Below are positions 59,071-64,000 of a stretch of 64,000 bases of DNA, one piece after another. This DNA comes from Methylocystis hirsuta (GTDB lineage: Bacteria; Pseudomonadota; Alphaproteobacteria; Rhizobiales; Beijerinckiaceae), in contig NZ_QWDD01000001.1 of the NCBI RefSeq assembly GCF_003722355.1, forward strand, positions 2,781,001 through 2,845,000. The letters run 5' to 3'. How positions within the stretch are numbered: the first letter of the stretch is position 1; each line of letters starts with the position of its first letter. The position numbers and the translations under genes are program-made. The notes beneath the pieces were generated by a model that saw only the letters and a list, made by a program, of their open reading frames with translations, did not search any database and was not told the origin of the DNA.

Positions 59071-60570
59071 CTATATCGTCTGGTTGTAGGCGCCGACCTC
59101 GGGATTTTCGCGCAGCACGCCGTCGATCGCCGTAAACATTTCCTTCATGCGCGACTGCGACACAGGACTTTCGACGACGACGACGAGTTCCGGCTTGTTC
59201 GACGACGCGCGCACGAGGCCCCAGGTGCCGTCGGCGACTGTGACGCGCACGCCATTGATGGTGACGACGTCGCGGATCGGCTGCCCGATGATCTGTTCGC
59301 CGCGCGCTCGCATCGCCTCGATGCGCGCCGTCACCTTGTCGATGACGCCATATTTCTTTTCGTCGTCGCAATGCGGCGACATCGTCGGCGAGCCCCAGGT
59401 CTTCGGCAGTTCGGCGTAGAGTTCGGCCATCGATTTCGTCGGATTGCGGTCGAGCATTTCAAGGACATGCACGGCGGTGAGCAGCCCGTCGTCATAGCCG
59501 CGTCCGATCGGCTCGTTGAAAAAGAAGTGCCCCGACTTTTCGAAGCCGGCGAGCGCCTTGCGATCGCTGACGCGGCGCTTGATGTAGGAATGTCCGGTCT
59601 TCCAATATTCCGTGACGACGCCGCGCGCGACGAGTTCCGGGTCGGTCGCGAACAGGCCAGTCGACTTCACGTCGACCACGAATGACGCGTTCGGATGAAC
59701 CTTGGAGAGATCGCGCGCGAGCATGACGCCGATCTTGTCGGCGAAGATCTCGTCGCCATTGTTGTCGACGACGCCGCAGCGATCGCCGTCGCCGTCGAAA
59801 CCAAGCCCGACGCAGGCGCCGGTCTCGCGCACTTTGTCGGCGATAGCGTGCAGCATGTGCAAATCTTCAGGGTTCGGATTGTAACGCGGAAAGGTGTAGT
59901 CCGGCTCCACGTCGAGCGGGATGACTTCGCAACCGAGACGTTCCAGCATCTGTGGCGCGAAGGCGCCGGCGGTGCCATTGCCGCAGGCGGCGACGACCTT
60001 CATCTTGCGGGCGAACGGCGGCCGGCGGGTGAGGTCGTCGATATAGCGCGCGCCGAAATTCTCGATGTAGCGGTAGGAGCCGCCTTCCGTCTCGTGAAAT
60101 TCGCCGGCGAGAACGATGTCCTTCAGACGGCCCATCTCCTCGGGCCCGAAGGTCACGGGCCGCCGTGCGCCCATTTTCACGCCCGTCCAGCCATTGTCGT
60201 TATGCGAGGCCGTCACCATCGCTACCGCCGCGACATCGAGATCGAACTGGGCGAAATAGGCCATCGGCGACAAGGCGAGGCCGATGTCGCGCACGCGCAC
60301 GCCGGCGGCCATGAGGCCGCTCACCAGCGCCAGTTTGATCGATGAAGAATAGCTGCGGTAATCGTGACCGACGACGATTTCGGGCGCGACGCCCAATTCG
60401 CGCAGCAGCGCGCCAAGGCCCATGCCGAGCGCCTGCACGCCCATCAAATTGAGGTCGGCGCCAAACAGCCAGCGCGCGTCATATTCGCGAAAGCCGGTCG
60501 ACTTGATGAGCGGCGCCTCTTCATATTCGAATGTGTTGGGGCGCAGATTCGGGACGGGCTTGGGAAACAT
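59071..60570 (-). CDS. Phosphomannomutase/phosphoglucomutase
   Basis: This encodes 499 residues from the ATG at 60570 (AAGGACC upstream). STGFREYDARWLFG, the catalytic serine in VTASHNDNGWTGVKMG, the metal site GLGFDGDGDRCGVVD, the sugar loop GFEKSGHFFFNEPIGRGYDD and a C-terminal RASSNKPELVVVVES match the AlgC/ManB type. It interconverts hexose 6- and 1-phosphates for exopolysaccharide or LPS precursors. The serine motif has N where most have P (ASHNP), a small oddity. Confidence 0.9.
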   Translation of the reverse strand: MFPKPVPNLRPNTFEYEEAPLIKSTGFREYDARWLFGADLNLMGVQALGMGLGALLRELGVAPEIVVGHDYRSYSSSIKLALVSGLMAAGVRVRDIGLALSPMAYFAQFDLDVAAVAMVTASHNDNGWTGVKMGARRPVTFGPEEMGRLKDIVLAGEFHETEGGSYRYIENFGARYIDDLTRRPPFARKMKVVAACGNGTAGAFAPQMLERLGCEVIPLDVEPDYTFPRYNPNPEDLHMLHAIADKVRETGACVGLGFDGDGDRCGVVDNNGDEIFADKIGVMLARDLSKVHPNASFVVDVKSTGLFATDPELVARGVVTEYWKTGHSYIKRRVSDRKALAGFEKSGHFFFNEPIGRGYDDGLLTAVHVLEMLDRNPTKSMAELYAELPKTWGSPTMSPHCDDEKKYGVIDKVTARIEAMRARGEQIIGQPIRDVVTINGVRVTVADGTWGLVRASSNKPELVVVVESPVSQSRMKEMFTAIDGVLRENPEVGAYNQTI

Positions 60571-60743
60571 CAATGGTCCTTCGCTTGACGAGCGTCGCCT
60601 TGGCGGCCTTGACTTAAGCGAAAATCCGCGCCGCGCCAAATTTCGGGCCGAAGGCGGTCAATTTCGGCTTGCCGGACGCCGAAGGCGCTCGTAGGGTTTT
60701 CCGTTGCTGAGACGAATTGCTTTGATCTTTTCGAGGTTTCGCT

Positions 60744-63500
60744 ATGGTCAAGAAAATTGTTATTTTGGCGGATGGCACCGGAAACGGAAGACTGGTGCAA
60801 GTCTCAAACATCAATCGGCTTTCCCAGGCGCTCTGCCTCTCAAACAAAAATCAGGTCGTTTATTACATTCCCGGCGTCGGCACCGAGGGCTTCAAGCCGC
60901 TCGCGATGCTGGACGGCGCCACGGGCTTTGGCGTGCCGTCGAACGTGCGCAAGCTTTATCGTTTCCTGTCCTGGAATTGGGAGCCTGACGCAGCGATCTA
61001 TATGTTCGGCTTCAGCCGCGGCGCATTCACCGTTCGAATGCTGATCGACCTGATTCACAAGCAAGGGCTGCTGCCGACGGAATTCAATCGGAAGCGGGTA
61101 ACCCACCAGGAGATGGTTCGCAATTCAAACGACGCGTGGCGGGCGTTCTGCGCGCAGGATGAGGAACGCAAAAAGAATATCTGGGTTCTATTGCGTTTGC
61201 CCAAGCTGCGAGACGCCGTCCTGGGCGCTTGGAAGCAGCTTCGAGGGCAGCCGAGCTATGCTGACGTGAAAGAGGAGGCTTCGGACCGCGCGCCTGAGAA
61301 TATCTCGATCGACTTTGTGGGACTGTTCGACACCGTGGAAGCCTATGGCGTGCCGATTGAAGAGATGCGCGATGTCATCCATCGCTTCGTCTTCCCCATC
61401 AAGTTCGGCGGCGATCATACGATGTGGGAAAGAGTGTTGCGGATTCGTCAGGCCTTGAGCCTTGATGACGAACGCCTCACCTTTCATCCAATCCGCGTAT
61501 CGCTTCTTGAGGATGATCTGAAGGAACCTGATGACGATTTAAGAAAGCCGAAGCCCAAACGCATTGAGGAAGTTTGGTTCGCCGGCGTGCATTCCGACGT
61601 CGGCGGCGGTTATCCGGACGACATGACGGCGCATTGCCCGTTGGTGTGGATGATTCGAGAAGTCGAGAATGTTGAGGCCGACAGAGCGCTCAATTTCCAC
61701 GCAACGGCGCTGGCCGAATTCAGAAGGACAGCGACGCCATTCGGACCGCTGCATAACTCTCGAGCCGGCGCGGCGGTGTTGTATCGCTACGATCCACGAC
61801 AAGTGGAGCTGGAGGATCCAGACAAGCACCCCTACTGCCGGCCAACCGTCCACCACACGGTCGTTGAACGGCTCGTTGACGGCAGCGACGATTACGCGCC
61901 GCTGGCGCTCGGCGAAATCAGCGCCGACGTGGCCGCGCGCGGAGCCAAAGGCGCCGACGTGCTCATGCCGGACGGCTCCATCACGCGCGCCGAGACCGGC
62001 TCGGATTACACGCTCATTCGCGAGGCGGATCGCGCCTCGGAGCCGGAGAACCTGCACAGCGACGGCAGCGAACTCTACATCGCTAAGGGGGCGATGAAGA
62101 AACTCGACGCCCCCGACCGGAACGAGATGGAAATCGCCCGCGACTATGTGTGGCTGAACCGAATTGCTTATTTTTTCTTCGTGGCCCTGTTCGTCACGGC
62201 GCTCGCCCTACCGGTGATTGCTCCGGCGATTGAGGACTTTAATAAAGGCGTTTGGAGCCAGATTTCGGGAATCGCGCTCCCGTTCCAGTGGCTTTTGCAT
62301 GTGCTCGGCCCCATTGGCGACGCTCTATCGCGATTCATGTCAGGCTTTGAAAATGTGCTGCGCGGCATGGGCGACACAATCCTGTCCATTACGCCTTCCT
62401 ATCTTTATGCCCATGTCAAAGCGGCGCTGAATCATCCGTTTTTCAGCATTGCGCTGGTGATTGGCTATTTCTTTCTGCGCTACAAGAGCGACGCTTACGA
62501 GGACGCCACGCGCTATCATGCGCGCTTGGCGTGGAACATCCAGAACGACAAACTCAAGACGGACATTGAACCCAAGCCGAGCGGATTATCGAAAAAAGTG
62601 CGCGCGTTGAGAAATTCGCCTGCGGCAAGGTCCGTCCTTAAGGCCGGCCGCGCATTGACGCCTGTCGCTTATGCGCTCGTGTTCGTGATCGCCCCCGTCT
62701 TCATTGCGGTCAACCGAATTGGCTTCAATTATCTGGAGGGCTCCGGGCGCATCTGTAAAGGCCCTAATCCGCCGGAGTGGGTGTCGCGCGCAAGCGGAAG
62801 ATTTACGACCAGCGATCCGTGCTGGGCGAGCGGCTGGATGCTTGAGCGCGGCGGAGCCTATCGCCTGACGATCAGCATCGACCCGGAAAAAGACGACCCT
62901 TGGCTCGATCAGCTGATGCTCACCGATCCCTACGGTTTTGAGGGAAGAGGCTTCGTTTACAGCGCCGGCGTCGCTCTGCGTCGGTGGCCTTCGGCCTCTT
63001 GGTTTTCTCCCATCGCTCGAATTGGCGAGCGCGGAGACGTCGAATGGCCACTGACTCCGGTCGATGGCGGCGGCGCCTTGTCGCGTTACGGCAAGAAATG
63101 TTCGTCGCTGCCGTCCGACTACGCAAACTCGGCGGAGCACGCCAGCTTTTGTGCTACTCACAAGCACCTGAAATCCTGCGCCGGCAGCGAACTTTCGCTT
63201 GGCATTGGCGATCCCCTGCCGCCCGAAGAATTGGACGCGGCGAAGAAGGCCTGGGCGCAGGACAGTTTCGTCTATGAGGGGAGGAGTTGCACAACGACTT
63301 TCCCGCGCAAGACTTTCGTGTCTGAATTCATTGCGAGCGACACGGGGGAATTTTTCCTCTTCGTCAACGACGCCGTGCACATCGCCTGGCCGGCGCGCGA
63401 ACAGATTTCCTATCGAAACAACACTGGCTCCGCGAACGTCTCGATCGAACGGCTCCCGCGCGTGGAAATGCCTGCAACGAGTGCGAGCAGCGCGCCTTGA
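60744..63500 (+). CDS. DUF2235 alpha/beta hydrolase-like membrane protein
   Basis: This encodes 918 residues. The N-terminal 400 residues are DUF2235: KKIVILADGTGNG, the serine motif YMFGFSRGAFTVRML, FVGLFDTVEAYG and VHSDVGGGYPDD give Ser, Asp and His candidates. Three or four membrane segments lie at about 475-500, 515-545, 570-590 and 650-675, followed by a 230-residue C-terminal domain with several cysteines. DUF2235 includes Tle1 phospholipases, but no secretion gene is adjacent, so an effector role is not supported. Confidence 0.8.
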   Translation: MVKKIVILADGTGNGRLVQVSNINRLSQALCLSNKNQVVYYIPGVGTEGFKPLAMLDGATGFGVPSNVRKLYRFLSWNWEPDAAIYMFGFSRGAFTVRMLIDLIHKQGLLPTEFNRKRVTHQEMVRNSNDAWRAFCAQDEERKKNIWVLLRLPKLRDAVLGAWKQLRGQPSYADVKEEASDRAPENISIDFVGLFDTVEAYGVPIEEMRDVIHRFVFPIKFGGDHTMWERVLRIRQALSLDDERLTFHPIRVSLLEDDLKEPDDDLRKPKPKRIEEVWFAGVHSDVGGGYPDDMTAHCPLVWMIREVENVEADRALNFHATALAEFRRTATPFGPLHNSRAGAAVLYRYDPRQVELEDPDKHPYCRPTVHHTVVERLVDGSDDYAPLALGEISADVAARGAKGADVLMPDGSITRAETGSDYTLIREADRASEPENLHSDGSELYIAKGAMKKLDAPDRNEMEIARDYVWLNRIAYFFFVALFVTALALPVIAPAIEDFNKGVWSQISGIALPFQWLLHVLGPIGDALSRFMSGFENVLRGMGDTILSITPSYLYAHVKAALNHPFFSIALVIGYFFLRYKSDAYEDATRYHARLAWNIQNDKLKTDIEPKPSGLSKKVRALRNSPAARSVLKAGRALTPVAYALVFVIAPVFIAVNRIGFNYLEGSGRICKGPNPPEWVSRASGRFTTSDPCWASGWMLERGGAYRLTISIDPEKDDPWLDQLMLTDPYGFEGRGFVYSAGVALRRWPSASWFSPIARIGERGDVEWPLTPVDGGGALSRYGKKCSSLPSDYANSAEHASFCATHKHLKSCAGSELSLGIGDPLPPEELDAAKKAWAQDSFVYEGRSCTTTFPRKTFVSEFIASDTGEFFLFVNDAVHIAWPAREQISYRNNTGSANVSIERLPRVEMPATSASSAP

Positions 63501-63562
63501 TCGAGAGGCGCACGCCTGACTGAAAGGTCGGGCGACGCTTCGCGCTTCGCGTCGTCACGTGC

Positions 63563-64000
63563 TCACGAGCCCCGCGGCTTGGCGCGGGTCGTCGGCTGCG
63601 CGGCCGCCGGATCGTCCGGCCAGAGATGGCGCGGGTAGCGCCCTCTCATCTCCTTCTTCACCTCGCTCCAGGAGCCTTTCCAAAAGCTCGGCAGATCGCG
63701 CGTCGTCTGGATCGGCCGATGCGCCGGCGAGAGCAGTTCGAGCGTGAGCGGCGCGCGTCCGCGCGCAAGCGTCGGGTGACTCGAGAGGCCGTAAAGCTCC
63801 TGCACGCGCACCGCGAGGATCGGTCCGTTCTCGGCGCCATAGTCGAGCGCATGGCGCGACCCCGCGGGCGTTTCGAAATGAGAGGGCGCTTCCGCATCGA
63901 GCCTGCGCGACAACTCATAGGGGAGAAGCTGAGCGAGCGCGGCCTCGATGTCGTCGGCCGCAATGTCCGCGAGCGACGTGCGCCCCTCAATGAACGGCGT
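63563..64000 (-). CDS. hrpB: ATP-dependent helicase HrpB, C-terminal part (partial)
   Basis: The frame continues off the right edge; 145 residues are visible. FIEGRTSLADIAADDIEAAL, GPILAVRVQELYGL, LTLELLSPAHRPIQTTRDLP and FWKGSWSEVKKEMRGRYPRH match the HrpB C-terminal domain. HrpB is a DEAH-type RNA helicase; the helicase core is outside the window. It converges with the DUF2235 gene. Confidence 0.92.
   Translation of the reverse strand, partial: TPFIEGRTSLADIAADDIEAALAQLLPYELSRRLDAEAPSHFETPAGSRHALDYGAENGPILAVRVQELYGLSSHPTLARGRAPLTLELLSPAHRPIQTTRDLPSFWKGSWSEVKKEMRGRYPRHLWPDDPAAAQPTTRAKPRGS

Noticed and set aside
60744..63500. Type VI secretion phospholipase effector
   Set aside because: DUF2235 is shared with Tle1, but no VgrG, Hcp, adaptor or immunity gene is adjacent and the protein has internal membrane helices.

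Overview
The window reads as chromosomal DNA of a GC-rich alphaproteobacterium of the Hyphomicrobiales. Pointers are an LdtR-type MarR regulator beside a DUF6163 membrane protein, a hisD-UPF0262-low-molecular-weight-phosphatase block with a DUF2948 gene, a rhizobial-type FliJ, and pqqB-pqqC-pqqDE. PQQ synthesis suggests a methylotroph or methanotroph, perhaps near Methylocystis or Methylosinus. The taxon is inference; no methane or methanol oxidation gene is present.

Layout. 1-4.4 kb: the end of an ACR3 arsenite exporter, a secreted small protein, a glutaredoxin-like/CcdA-like membrane protein, a ferritin-like protein, a stress-type membrane protein and a PPK2. 4.6-16.9 kb: a housekeeping run of periplasmic PPIase, trpE, DUF6163, ldtR, site-2 protease, trpG, trpD, trpC, moaC, moeA, psd and pssA. 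16.9-18.8 kb: a VapBC-type pair and a lipoprotein hydrolase. 19-22.2 kb: PQQ genes without an adjacent pqqA. 22.2-26.3 kb: fliJ, and on the minus strand ctaA followed by a TIGR04222 membrane protein with a Gly/Cys-rich tail, a DUF692 (MNIO) enzyme and a partner protein, a probable peptide-modification cassette. 26.4-29.6 kb: a MerR regulator, an intact IS with long inverted repeats and 19-bp flanking direct repeats, tRNA-Pro(GGG) and a RelE/HigA-type toxin-antitoxin pair. 29.7-37.4 kb: a TonB-dependent receptor, a broken alpha-hydroxy-acid oxidase gene, an SDR/DoxX-like protein, DUF2269, an amidase and several ~30-residue membrane miniproteins. 37.5-41.8 kb: the hisD block with an inserted GNAT gene.

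42.6-56.5 kb holds a complete gas-vesicle cluster, all on the minus strand. The structural operon is gvpA, a GvpC-like protein with 33-residue repeats, gvpN, an unknown, gvpO, gvpF/L, gvpG, a fused GvpA/J-GvpK protein, gvpJ, gvpH (Hsp20), an unknown, a CDC48-type double AAA ATPase and two accessory ORFs. Upstream on the same strand lie an NtrC-type sigma-54 activator, a second GvpF/L, a PAS histidine kinase and a receiver protein. A good -24/-12 promoter lies in front of gvpA, so vesicle formation is probably switched by this two-component system. The cluster lies between an IS5-type transposase scar with a truncated AHSA1 gene and a dead tyrosine-integrase fragment directly before dusA, a known island insertion gene. 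It looks horizontally acquired.

57.2-64 kb returns to chromosomal genes: dusA, cobS, a phosphomannomutase/phosphoglucomutase, a large DUF2235 membrane protein and the 3' end of hrpB. There is no rRNA and no CRISPR array.
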